From an uncultured Muribaculaceae bacterium (GTDB lineage: Bacteria > Bacteroidota > Bacteroidia > Bacteroidales > Muribaculaceae), in NCBI GenBank assembly GCA_904501735.1, contig CAJGBY010000011.1:8359-72358 (forward strand): DNA of 64,000 bases, read 5' to 3'. Shown piece after piece: positions 27,245-35,863 of the stretch. Position numbers and translations under genes: made by a program. Position 1 is the first letter of the stretch; each line of letters starts with the position of its first letter. The notes beneath the pieces were generated by a model, which was not told where the DNA came from, ran no database searches, and saw only the letters and a program-made list of their open reading frames with translations.

Positions 27245-28915
27245 ATGAAGAAGATTTTATATAGCTTAATGGCAATCGCAGGCTTGATGACAACAAGCTG
27301 CATCAGCTTCGATGATCCTGTTACTGAGAATTATGGTGTTGGTCCAACAGCAACCATTACAGTAACTGAAACAACTGACTCTACATTCACATTCACTGTG
27401 AACCCTGGAGAAAACGCACTTTACTACTCAATCTTGGTAGATCAATCGGCTGATACTGCTGCTGTTGACGCAGAAAGCCTATTGAAGGGTGCTTATGCAA
27501 GTGTTTACAACGTGGTAAAGAATACTAAGGATGCTGCTACATTTACTTACAACATGCGTAAGGCAAATGGTGCTCCTCTATGTATGCCAGGTAAAACTTA
27601 CCAAATCTATGCAGTAGCTGCAACAGATAAGGGTGTTTTTGGTGAAGTAGCAGTTGCAACAGTTTCAACAACTGACCAACTTGCTCCACGCCCAACACAA
27701 TACGAATATGACGCTGCTGAAAAGACAATGTATGTTCTATTCTCTGAAGCTATCGCTCGTGGCGAAGGTGCAGTGAAGGCAGTATCTTATAAGTACTATG
27801 ACTTGGTTAACGGTTCATTCGCTGGCGAAGAAGTAGAAGAAGTGGAAGTAGTAGTAGAAGGCGATGTAATCGCAATCACTGCAAATACTAACCCTGGTGC
27901 TTATGTAGCATTCAGCTGGGAAGCAGGTGCATTCGTTGATGCAGCTGGTCACGCTTGTACAGCTTTGAACAGTGGTTTCAGCATGCAACAAGGTGATTTC
28001 GTTGGTCTTGTAGGTCTAAATGACACTGAAGCATTCGAAATCGGCGAAGTTAACTTGGTATCTCCAGAAGCTGGTTCAATTATCGAAAACTGGCAAGATT
28101 TCTTCGGAACATTGATGTTCGATATGAATGTATTCGCAGAAAATCCAGCTGCTGATGCAGTAACTGTAACTTACAAGGGCGAAAACTCTAAGAAGATTAT
28201 CAATGTACCATTCAATTCACACTGGATTGTATCGGCTAACCAATTCATGTTCGTTCTTCCAGAAGAACCAGAAGCAGGTGCTAAGGTTTCTCTTACAATT
28301 GCTGAAGGCGCATTCACTGATGCTTATGGTAATCCAAATGCTGAAGTAGAATTTACTGATGCATGGACAATGAGCATGGGTGTGCCTGTAACTGAAGAAA
28401 CATTCACTGGTGTATTCTCAGGTGTAGGTGTGAGCGAATATGACGATGCTGATGTAAACCTTGGTCAAAACATCGTAATCACTCGTATCCCTGAATACGA
28501 TAGCCAAGTTCCTGCTGGTGGTTGCTGCGTAGCACTTCAAAACTTCATCCTTGACGGTTCTATCCTAATTGGATACTATGACCTTGCAACTGCTAAGCTT
28601 TATGTAGGTGCATTCTATGAAGTAGGTCCTGTTAAGATGACAGATGGTACTGAATATGGTTCAATCACTTACTCTAAGTCAGGTGCTGACTGGATTGCAT
28701 TCGATGTCACTAAGGATAACAAGTTGGTTTCAACTGACCTTGCATGGGTAGCAACTGACCTTGCATACACTAAAGCTGAAGGTTTCCTTGACAAGTTCTC
28801 AACTACAACTCTTACTAAGACAGGTGCAGCTTCTGCTCCTGCAAATGTAAAGAGCTTCGGTACAAAGAACTTGAACCTAAAGTCTGCAAAGGGTTTGAAG
28901 AAGGTTAGCAAGTAA
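27245..28915 (+). CDS. Surface lipoprotein with repeated Ig-like domains
   Basis: A 556-residue lipoprotein (lipobox MTTSC) and last gene of the SusC/D operon, 24 bases after the Calx-beta gene. An N-terminal fibronectin-like module runs to about residue 145. Two SbsA-type Ig-like modules follow, each closing with a GAF-x-D-x-x-G motif (AGAFVDAAGHACT near 222 and EGAFTDAYGNPN near 357). The C-terminal part has GGCC near residue 423 and ends with a Lys-rich tail. A multi-domain surface-exposed binding protein is likely; ligand unknown. A strong terminator follows. Confidence 0.82.
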   Translation: MKKILYSLMAIAGLMTTSCISFDDPVTENYGVGPTATITVTETTDSTFTFTVNPGENALYYSILVDQSADTAAVDAESLLKGAYASVYNVVKNTKDAATFTYNMRKANGAPLCMPGKTYQIYAVAATDKGVFGEVAVATVSTTDQLAPRPTQYEYDAAEKTMYVLFSEAIARGEGAVKAVSYKYYDLVNGSFAGEEVEEVEVVVEGDVIAITANTNPGAYVAFSWEAGAFVDAAGHACTALNSGFSMQQGDFVGLVGLNDTEAFEIGEVNLVSPEAGSIIENWQDFFGTLMFDMNVFAENPAADAVTVTYKGENSKKIINVPFNSHWIVSANQFMFVLPEEPEAGAKVSLTIAEGAFTDAYGNPNAEVEFTDAWTMSMGVPVTEETFTGVFSGVGVSEYDDADVNLGQNIVITRIPEYDSQVPAGGCCVALQNFILDGSILIGYYDLATAKLYVGAFYEVGPVKMTDGTEYGSITYSKSGADWIAFDVTKDNKLVSTDLAWVATDLAYTKAEGFLDKFSTTTLTKTGAASAPANVKSFGTKNLNLKSAKGLKKVSK

Positions 28916-28938
28916 TTTGTAATACCAAAATAATTGTG

Positions 28939-28984
28939 GTGAGCTGTACTCGACGAGTACGGCTCACTTTTTTTGTGCCTTGTT
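28939..28984 (+). terminator. Terminator of the SusC/D operon
   Basis: GTGAGCTGTACTCG pairs with CGAGTACGGCTCAC around one loop base, followed by TTTTTTT. Confidence 0.9.
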
Positions 28985-29028
28985 GTTGAATGGTTTTAGT
29001 GAAAAGTGTTGAAAAAAGTGATAATTTG

Positions 29029-29059
29029 TTTGAAAATTGCAACACTTTCTTTAAATTTG
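29029..29059 (+). promoter_or_regulatory. C10 protease promoter
   Basis: TTTG (29029-29032), 19-base spacer, TAAATTTG (29052-29059). The ATG at 29099 gives a leader of about 33 bases. Confidence 0.75.
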
Positions 29060-29098
29060 TAGTTTGAAATAAAGTTGTAATTGAAAATTGTAAAATAT

Positions 29099-30676
29099 AT
29101 GAAGAAACTATCACTTTCAATATTGAGTTTAATGGTTGCTTTCGGTGGTTTTGCCAAGGAAGTGAGCCTAAATGATGCTTCGTCGGTTGCTTTGCGCATG
29201 ATGAACGAAAAAGCAGTGCCAGTGAAGGGTGTGGCATCGGTGTCGCCAGTGAAGTATGAAGGCAAGACAGCTTATTATGCTGTGAATTTTGCTCCACAAG
29301 GTTGGGCTTTGATTAGTGCCGACGATGTGGCTACTCCACTTATCGGATATTCTGAAAATGGTGTGTTCCCAGTTGAAAATATGCCAGTCAATATGAAGGG
29401 TTGGCTTGATATCAATGCCGAACAAATATTGGAAAGTAGCGAAGTGTCTACAAAGCGCAATGCTGATTGGGATAAGGCTTCGGTAAAGATGGAAACAAAG
29501 GGCGTAACAACTAAAGCAACAAATAAAATTGAACCACTTATCACTGTGCAATGGAACCAAAGTAGCCCATATAACAAGTATTGCCCATCTAATGATAAGG
29601 ATGGTCGCGCAGTAGTGGGTTGTGTGGCTGTGGCTATGGGTCAAGCAATGAGTGTTGTGAAATACCCAGAGCGTCCAGAAGGATCAGTATCGTTTAATTC
29701 AGGTAGCTACTATGGCAACCTTAGCATTAATTTTAGCACAGAGCCTGCATATAACTGGTCAAACATCTTGAGTGGTGCAAACAGTAAGGACGATGTGGCA
29801 CGCTTGTTGTGGCATTGTGGTATGGCAACAAAGATGAGCTATGGTCCTGGTGGTTCAGGTACACAAACATCTTATGTATCAAGTGCGTTGAAGTCATATT
29901 TTGGCTATCCAAAGTCGGTAACTTATTTGAAACGCGATAGCTATAACGATAAGGATTGGAATGCGATGATTTTGGCTGAATTGGAAGCTGGTCGTCCAAT
30001 CGTATATTGCGGTTATCCTGAAGATGGTACTGCAGGTCACTGCTTCAACCTTGATGGATATGATGGCGCATTCTATCATGTGAACTGGGGCTGGGGTGGT
30101 GCCGGCGATGCTTACTTCTCATTGGATAAATTGGCTGCACAAGTAGTTATTGGTGGATCGGTGATGAGCTTCACTGTTGGTCACGGAATGGTGATAGGTT
30201 TGCGTGCTCCAATGAGCCAACCAACAAATATTACAATATCAAATAATACTGTAGCTGAAAAACAACCAGCAGGAACAGTGGTGGGTGTCGTAACAGTAGA
30301 AACTGACGAAAAGGCTCCAGTGTTTACTTATCAAGTGCAAGGTAAGAAGACTTTGTTTGGCTATGCTAAGGCTCCATTTGATGTTGTGAATGGTAATCTT
30401 GTAACTACTGAAGTGCTAAACGCAGCCGATTATATTGATACTGTAACTGGTACATCAGCAATTAATATCACAATTACAGCTACCAATTCAAAGAATGAAT
30501 CGGTGAGCCGTCAATTTACAATCAATATCAAGGGTGCGAGTGCAATCGAAGATGTAACTCTTGACGAAAATGTTGCTGTAGAGTATTTCAACCTTCAAGG
30601 TGTGAAGGTGGAAAATCCTACAAAGGGATTGTTTATCAAGAAGCAAGGTAACAAAACTACTAAGGTGATTTTGTAA
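29099..30676 (+). CDS. Secreted C10-family (streptopain-like) cysteine protease
   Basis: A 525-residue exported protease. Signal peptide is followed by a Spi-type propeptide (to about residue 140) and the C10 catalytic domain. The nucleophile is C175 in AVVGCVAVAMGQAM and the histidine is H314 in AGHCFNLDGYDG, followed by the family motif YHVNWGWGG. After about residue 375 there is a cadherin-like beta module (EKQPAGTVVGVVTVETDEKA). The protein ends with a sorting-tail-like segment VEYFNLQGVKVENPTKGLF plus a basic end, suggesting type IX export. The start is the ATG at 29099; an upstream in-frame TTG has no supporting features. It sits just after the SusC/D operon with its own promoter, so it may supply peptides to it. 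Confidence 0.93.
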   Translation: MKKLSLSILSLMVAFGGFAKEVSLNDASSVALRMMNEKAVPVKGVASVSPVKYEGKTAYYAVNFAPQGWALISADDVATPLIGYSENGVFPVENMPVNMKGWLDINAEQILESSEVSTKRNADWDKASVKMETKGVTTKATNKIEPLITVQWNQSSPYNKYCPSNDKDGRAVVGCVAVAMGQAMSVVKYPERPEGSVSFNSGSYYGNLSINFSTEPAYNWSNILSGANSKDDVARLLWHCGMATKMSYGPGGSGTQTSYVSSALKSYFGYPKSVTYLKRDSYNDKDWNAMILAELEAGRPIVYCGYPEDGTAGHCFNLDGYDGAFYHVNWGWGGAGDAYFSLDKLAAQVVIGGSVMSFTVGHGMVIGLRAPMSQPTNITISNNTVAEKQPAGTVVGVVTVETDEKAPVFTYQVQGKKTLFGYAKAPFDVVNGNLVTTEVLNAADYIDTVTGTSAINITITATNSKNESVSRQFTINIKGASAIEDVTLDENVAVEYFNLQGVKVENPTKGLFIKKQGNKTTKVIL

Positions 30677-30738
30677 GTTGTCATTCGAGGTTGCAGAACT
30701 TAAGGATTGATGATATAAATCTAAAAATAAGATAAGTT

Positions 30739-31401
30739 ATGAAAAAGCATGTTCTTTTAATGATGATGTCGATTGTGGCGTTGGGCATGAGTGCATTCAC
30801 TCCAAACACAAAGTGGCCTTATCTGATGGAAAATTTCCAGGAAGGTACGCTATATCGTGGTAAGGATTATAGTGTGGCGCAATTTAATGTGCATTTTATG
30901 GGCAATGTGCTTCATTATATCAATCCTAAGGACGACAAGATCTATGAGGCACGCCACAATGATATGGATAGCGTGGTGATAGGCGGTCGCAAGTTTGTTG
31001 TTGCCGATAAGCATGTGATGGAAGTTGTGGGTGAACAAGGTGGTAACCTTGTACTACAACATGATTGTGCCGACTTTAACCGAATCACACAGCCTACAGG
31101 TGCTTATGGGTCAAGCGCAAATAGCTCGGCTACTCGCCAATTGTCTTCGCTTGACCTTGCTGGTATGAACAACCCAAAGCATGGACTACTTTTACAAGAA
31201 AAGAACGATGGTAATGAGCTATATGTGCGTTCACGCTTCTATTTGAAGGTGGGCGATACAGTGGTTGAAGCCGATAAGAAAGATATCGAAAAGATGCTTC
31301 CTGCCGATAAGAAAGAAGCTTGGAAACAATTCTTGAAAAAGAATAAAATCAAGTGGAAAAATGCCGAAAGTCTTACTAAGGTGCTTGATTTCTTCAAATA
31401 A
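30739..31401 (+). CDS. Secreted protein of unknown function, 220 aa
   Basis: I do not recognise a named domain. A signal peptide (MKKHVLLMMMSIVALGMSAF) is followed by a soluble domain with VVIGGRKFVVADKHVMEVVG. Near residue 130 there is a small-residue linker (AYGSSANSSATRQLSS), and the C-terminal half is Lys-rich and helical (DKKDIEKMLPADKKEAWKQF). No lipobox, so it is probably periplasmic or secreted. It starts 62 bases after the C10 protease and has only a 10-base gap to the next gene, so these may form one transcript. Confidence 0.75.
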   Translation: MKKHVLLMMMSIVALGMSAFTPNTKWPYLMENFQEGTLYRGKDYSVAQFNVHFMGNVLHYINPKDDKIYEARHNDMDSVVIGGRKFVVADKHVMEVVGEQGGNLVLQHDCADFNRITQPTGAYGSSANSSATRQLSSLDLAGMNNPKHGLLLQEKNDGNELYVRSRFYLKVGDTVVEADKKDIEKMLPADKKEAWKQFLKKNKIKWKNAESLTKVLDFFK

Positions 31402-31411
31402 GTAGTGCGAA

Positions 31412-32179
31412 GTGAAAAATATTCTAATTTATATAGGTGTGGCGATAGCTCTTGTTGCTTGTGGTGACAAAAGTAGTCGCCACACTGATTTTACCGATGT
31501 GTGCGACAAATATGGCGCGGTGGTGAAGCGCGATGGAGTAGGAAAGACGATATATTTCGTATTTACTGCCGATTCGCTGTTTGAAGGAGCGTCAGTGGTG
31601 CTTGATGTGCTCGATAAGCACGATGTTAAGGGCTCGTTCTTTTTCACTGGTAATTGCTTGCGCATGGACGAACACAAAGATGTGGTGAAACGCGTGATTT
31701 CGTCGGGGCATTATGTAGGCTGCCATTCTGATAGGCACATTTTGTATGCCGATTGGGATAATGACCGCACCAATATGGTGAGCGATGATAGTTTGAAGCG
31801 CGATATCGAAGATAACTATGCCGAACTTGCTAAATTGGGCGTCACAAAGGATGATGCACCATATTTCTTGCCACCCTATGAGTGGTATAATTCGCAAAAC
31901 ATTGAGGCGATAAGATCAATGGGGTTGGTGCCAGTGAATTTTACTCCACGAACCTACACTTGTGATGACTACACTACGCCCGACATGACATGGCGATACA
32001 AGACATCGCAAGAATTGATGGATAAATTGTATGATTATGAGCGCGATAGCACACTCGATGGCCGAATAATATTGATCCACCCAGGAACATCTCCGCATCG
32101 CACCGACAAGCTCTATAATCGCTTAGATGAGATATTTACAACGCTTATCGACAAAGGTTATAAGATGGAACGACTATAA
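31412..32179 (+). CDS. Polysaccharide-deacetylase-fold lipoprotein
   Basis: A 255-residue lipoprotein (VALVAC lipobox) with a NodB-homology fold. GTG at 31412 is the only start that gives a signal peptide. Motif 2 is intact as HSDRH (YVGCHSDRHILY, residues about 105-116). Motif 1, usually TFDDG, is FTADS, so only one of its two aspartates is kept. The later FLPPYEWYN matches the RxPY-type motif 3 with the arginine missing. The TFTGN-type strand is SFFFTGNCLR. The fold is convincing, but standard deacetylase chemistry is uncertain. It may act on a different amide or ester, or only bind carbohydrate. Confidence 0.85.
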   Translation: MKNILIYIGVAIALVACGDKSSRHTDFTDVCDKYGAVVKRDGVGKTIYFVFTADSLFEGASVVLDVLDKHDVKGSFFFTGNCLRMDEHKDVVKRVISSGHYVGCHSDRHILYADWDNDRTNMVSDDSLKRDIEDNYAELAKLGVTKDDAPYFLPPYEWYNSQNIEAIRSMGLVPVNFTPRTYTCDDYTTPDMTWRYKTSQELMDKLYDYERDSTLDGRIILIHPGTSPHRTDKLYNRLDEIFTTLIDKGYKMERL

Positions 32180-32217
32180 AAGATAAAAGCCCACAATGAG
32201 GCTTTTATCTTTTTTTA
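32179..32217. terminator. Bidirectional terminator between convergent genes
   Basis: AAAGATAAAAGCC / GGCTTTTATCTTT perfect stem with 7-base loop, flanked by T-run on the right and A-run on the left. Confidence 0.88.
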
Positions 32218-33126
32218 TTTTGAGCGTTTAATTTTTTGATAGGGATTAAGCTTAGGATTATTGGAATTTTCTTTCTTTTGGGGTGATGTTAATGTTACAG
32301 TAGTTGGTGTGGGACCAAGTTCTAGGTTGTTCTCAAAAATAAAGTAGATGTCATCGAATCGAGCCTTAATTCTTCGATTGAAAATATCGGTAAGTCCCAA
32401 CTTTTTGTCAAAATAGTCGTGGTTTATATATATGTTTCGTTTTGGGATACATGCTTCTTCTTCTTTGCTTATAGAAGTAGGTGGTTTATTCTCATAATAT
32501 TGACGGATGTGTGCACTTGCTGAATCAGTAGTGATGTCTAGGTCTAATTTTTTAGCTAATTCGATTAACTCGTCGCAGATTCTTCTTGAACGAACTGCGA
32601 TTTCTCTTAGATCGTCTGCTTTTTGAACCTTAGGGCAATTAGGATCGGCAAAGTGCTTCTCGGCGATATTTACTGCAATGTTGAAATTGCGAAGTAATGA
32701 GTTTACGCTATGGATTAGAGCATATTGTTTTGAACTTGTGGAAAGACGACCGAGGTCGGTATCGCTTTCAAGTGTTGCAAAACGAGCAAAAACGCCTTCG
32801 ATAGGTCGGCAAGCGTAATTGTGATGCTCGCAAACCCTTCTTACAACTTCAAGAATGACATTGATGATAAACATGTGACGAATAAGGTCGAGAAAAATCG
32901 CCTTCTGGCAATCTTTAGTTATCCTACGTTTTTTCCATTGCCACCAGAGAGTTGCAATACCTGCGATAGTTGCAAAAGATGCACCAATTGATAATAATGA
33001 GAAGGCAGAGCTATACCAATTGTACCATGTGTAGGTGTTTTCGGCGATAGCATGTACAGATTGAGAGATACTATCTAAATGTTGAAGGTATTCCCCATGT
33101 AATGCTTGATGTATTGAATCATTCAT
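32215..33126 (-). CDS. Orphan membrane-anchored protein, 303 aa
   Basis: I do not recognise this protein. One predicted span lies near residues 38-62 (SAFSLLSIGASFATIAGIAT) and is followed by a basic WWQWKKRR, placing the large C-terminal part in the cytoplasm. The body is helical with regularly placed charged residues (for example residues 150-215, ending AKKLDLDITTDSASAHIRQY). It contains a His/Cys cluster VRRVCEHHNYACRPIEG near 100-116. The tail is Pro/Asn/Lys-rich and disordered. It is the last gene of the leftward mtaB operon, 21 bases after surE. Confidence 0.75.
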   Translation of the reverse strand: MNDSIHQALHGEYLQHLDSISQSVHAIAENTYTWYNWYSSAFSLLSIGASFATIAGIATLWWQWKKRRITKDCQKAIFLDLIRHMFIINVILEVVRRVCEHHNYACRPIEGVFARFATLESDTDLGRLSTSSKQYALIHSVNSLLRNFNIAVNIAEKHFADPNCPKVQKADDLREIAVRSRRICDELIELAKKLDLDITTDSASAHIRQYYENKPPTSISKEEEACIPKRNIYINHDYFDKKLGLTDIFNRRIKARFDDIYFIFENNLELGPTPTTVTLTSPQKKENSNNPKLNPYQKIKRSK

Positions 33127-33147
33127 AATGATATGAATAAAGGAAGT

Positions 33148-33912
33148 TTATAGCAGTTTGTCAAGCTCTTCGATTGCCGAGTGGAGAGTTTGGTCGGCAG
33201 TGCAAGGTGCTATTGTAGCATAGCCTTGCTCGAGCAAAGTTACATCGTTAAGTGGATTGTTTGGCTCGCTGGCAACATACGAGCCAGTAGTCCAATAATA
33301 TGGTTTTCCGAATGGGTCGATGCGCTTTTCATATTCGTGCATCCATCGGCCACGCGCGTTGATAGCCACTTTAAGACCAAGAATATTTTCGCACACAGGG
33401 ATGTTTAGATTGAAACAAGTGCCTGGTTCAAACTTGTTGTTCATGATAAGCTCGATTCCTTGGCGGATGATTGGTTCGCAAGGAGTGAGGTCGACACCAT
33501 GATCGTGTGAGCCATAAGAGAAACCGATGCTTGGAATACCATAGAAACTACCTTCAAATACTACTCCCATAGTGCCCGAATAGGTTACACAGTTGCCATA
33601 ATTGAAGCCGTGGTTCATGCCCGAGAAAATGTAGTCGGGAAGGCGTGGCACAAGATCGTTGAGCGCAAGTTTAATGCAATCGACAGGAGTACCGTTTACA
33701 GCATAGATGGTGAGTCCTTCTTCTTGGTGAACAAGGCGTGCACGGATAGGTTGTTCCATAGTGATAGCTGAAGATTTGCCTGATTGTGGTGATTCGGGAG
33801 CAGCAACAAATACATCGCCATAAGTGCGAGCTATCTCAATAAGGAAATTGATACCTGGAGCTTTGTAACTATCATCGTTGCTGATGAATATGAGAGGTCT
33901 TTGGTTGTTCAT
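33148..33912 (-). CDS. surE: 5'/3'-nucleotidase SurE
   Basis: SurE is a metal-dependent nucleotidase that removes phosphate from nucleoside 5'- and 3'-monophosphates. The 254-residue product has the metal-binding NDD at residues 12-14 (FISNDDSYKAPGI), the phosphate-loop SGKSSAITME (near residue 45, with the conserved serine), and the asparagine motif SGMNHGFNYGN near residue 97-107. Length is normal. It lies 12 bases after a glycosyltransferase gene in a leftward operon. Confidence 0.96.
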   Translation of the reverse strand: MNNQRPLIFISNDDSYKAPGINFLIEIARTYGDVFVAAPESPQSGKSSAITMEQPIRARLVHQEEGLTIYAVNGTPVDCIKLALNDLVPRLPDYIFSGMNHGFNYGNCVTYSGTMGVVFEGSFYGIPSIGFSYGSHDHGVDLTPCEPIIRQGIELIMNNKFEPGTCFNLNIPVCENILGLKVAINARGRWMHEYEKRIDPFGKPYYWTTGSYVASEPNNPLNDVTLLEQGYATIAPCTADQTLHSAIEELDKLL

Positions 33913-33924
33913 AATAATGAGTTG

Positions 33925-34926
33925 TTAAAAAGTTTTTCTACCCTTGAGGTAGTAATCGATAATAATATTGCAATCGCTACCCGGCAAAGTACCCATAAGG
34001 TTCTTGCTTGGGAACGAGTTGTATTCTTTTCTCATTTTCTTGAAGTCAAAGTGTGCATCAAGCACAGCCTTTGCGTTCTTGAAATCAAATTTGGCTACAA
34101 ACATAAAGAATGCCAATGTGTCGTAAAGGCGACGAATGAAAAGTAGTCGACAGCCTTCTTTCTTAGGCAGATTCTTGTGAAGTAGTAGCAGATTGTTGCG
34201 GAAATTTAGGTAAGTCTTGCGAGGGTTGGATGCAGGAAGACTACCACCGCCGAGGTGATAGACTGCGCCAGAAGTTACGGCCTTTATTTTGTGTCCTGCA
34301 AGATGAATGCGCCAACAAAGGTCGATTTCCTCCATGTGTGCGAAGAATTTCGCATCAAGACCGCCCACAGTACGATACACATCGGTGCGCACAAATAGTG
34401 CGGCTCCCGTAGCCCACATGATGTCGATAGGGTCGGTGTCGTATTGCTTGTTGTCGGTTTCGACAGTGCCAAAGATGCGTCCACGGCAGAAAGGATAGCC
34501 AAGACTATCGATAAAACCACCTGCAGCACCAGCATATTCAAATTTTGAAGGTTCGTTGTAAGAGAGAATCTTTGGTTGGCAAGCTGCTACTTCGGGGTGT
34601 GCCTCGCAGAGTTCGTAAAGTGGTTCGAGCCAGCCTTTAGCGCATTGCACATCGCTATTGAGCAGAACGGTATATTTGTAATCCTTGCACACCTCGATAG
34701 CACGGTTGTAGCCTTCGGCAAAACCGTAGTTTTGGTCGAAAGCAAGCGTTTTTACATGAGGGAACTTGCTCTTGAGTAGGTCGAGCGAATTGTCGGTGCT
34801 ACCATTGTCGGCCACAATCACATCGGCAAGTTGGTCGTTGGTGTAGGTACACACCGAAGGCAAGAACTCTTCTAAAAGTCGAGCGCCATTCCAGTTAAGA
34901 ATTATTACAGCTATCGGTTTGTTCAT
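33925..34926 (-). CDS. Family 2 glycosyltransferase (WbbL-like)
   Basis: A 333-residue GT-A enzyme resembling dTDP-rhamnosyl or galactofuranosyl transferases. The nucleotide-sugar site opens with AVIILNWNGARLLEEFLPSV and includes VIVADNGSTDNSLDLL. The DXD-like motif is LLNSDVQ. The catalytic region has FFAHMEEIDLCWRIHLAGHK, the ED/WR signature of this subgroup. It has no clear transmembrane span. The start overlaps the upstream acyltransferase by 32 bases, indicating coupled translation, and the pair could act on envelope glycolipid. Confidence 0.93.
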   Translation of the reverse strand: MNKPIAVIILNWNGARLLEEFLPSVCTYTNDQLADVIVADNGSTDNSLDLLKSKFPHVKTLAFDQNYGFAEGYNRAIEVCKDYKYTVLLNSDVQCAKGWLEPLYELCEAHPEVAACQPKILSYNEPSKFEYAGAAGGFIDSLGYPFCRGRIFGTVETDNKQYDTDPIDIMWATGAALFVRTDVYRTVGGLDAKFFAHMEEIDLCWRIHLAGHKIKAVTSGAVYHLGGGSLPASNPRKTYLNFRNNLLLLHKNLPKKEGCRLLFIRRLYDTLAFFMFVAKFDFKNAKAVLDAHFDFKKMRKEYNSFPSKNLMGTLPGSDCNIIIDYYLKGRKTF

Positions 34927-35848
34927 TTGAATTAGTGTTTTTAGGAGTTACAGGTCGCTTCCAGCGTTTGTGAGTCCATAGCCATTCAGCTGGGCTCTCT
35001 ATAATAGCTTGTTCTAGCATGCGCGCATATGTATTGGTGATTTTGTACTGAGGTTCGTCCTTTGGAGTGCGTGAAATCACTCGAATAGTACAATCGTAGT
35101 ATCCTCGTTTCACCTTTCGCACATCGAAGTATAGCACATCCATATCGATTCTCTTAGCCATCGTTTCAGGACCTGTGATGAAGGCTGTGTGATGGTTGAG
35201 GAATGTAATTACATCGTCGATATCATTTGGGTGAGGGTGCTGGTCGGAAATGAAACCTGTGATTGACACCTTACCTTTGTTCTTAGCAGCAAGAAGGTCG
35301 CGAAGCACGCGCTTCATAGGGTAAGAATGCGACTTGAAACGGCCACGCAAATTGAGCATAAAATCGTTCCACCATGCGTTGCTGAGAGGGTGATATACTT
35401 GTCCGAATTGCATCACACTGGTGTCGTAGCGCGACCACATGGTGATGGCCGAAAGCCATTCCCAGTTGCAGTAGTGAGCTGCATACATTACTACCGAACG
35501 ACCATTCGCGATACTCTTGTCCACTTCTTCGACATCGTGGAATACGATGCGGCGGCGCATTTCTTCGTCGCTCACATGTAGCAACTTGATGGTTTCAACA
35601 AAAGTGTCGGCAAGGTGCTTGTAGAAGTCCTTCATAATCTGTTGGCGTTCGCTTTCGCTCTTGTCGGGGAAGCATTCGTTGAGATTCTTGATGACAACTT
35701 TCTTGCGATAGCGCAACACATAGAACATTAGCACATAAAGTACATCGGCAATGCGATATAATGCTCCGAAAGGGAGGAGCGCAAGGCTGTGCAATAGTGC
35801 AGCAAGTGGTGCGTATGTGATTTTTTGAGTTAATGATGCTTTTGCCAT
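34895..35848 (-). CDS. LpxL/HtrB-family lipid A acyltransferase
   Basis: A 317-residue inner-membrane acyltransferase of the lysophospholipid acyltransferase superfamily. An N-terminal hydrophobic segment is followed by the HX4E catalytic motif AAHYCNWEW near residue 123-131. The later DQHPHPNDID segment and the C-terminal PAEWLWTHKRWK signature match lipid A late acyltransferases. Bacteroidota usually make penta-acyl lipid A with one such enzyme. The gene lies 15 bases after mtaB and overlaps the glycosyltransferase by 32 bases. Confidence 0.93.
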   Translation of the reverse strand: MAKASLTQKITYAPLAALLHSLALLPFGALYRIADVLYVLMFYVLRYRKKVVIKNLNECFPDKSESERQQIMKDFYKHLADTFVETIKLLHVSDEEMRRRIVFHDVEEVDKSIANGRSVVMYAAHYCNWEWLSAITMWSRYDTSVMQFGQVYHPLSNAWWNDFMLNLRGRFKSHSYPMKRVLRDLLAAKNKGKVSITGFISDQHPHPNDIDDVITFLNHHTAFITGPETMAKRIDMDVLYFDVRKVKRGYYDCTIRVISRTPKDEPQYKITNTYARMLEQAIIESPAEWLWTHKRWKRPVTPKNTNSNEQTDSCNNS

Positions 35849-35863
35849 AGTTTTTACTTGATA

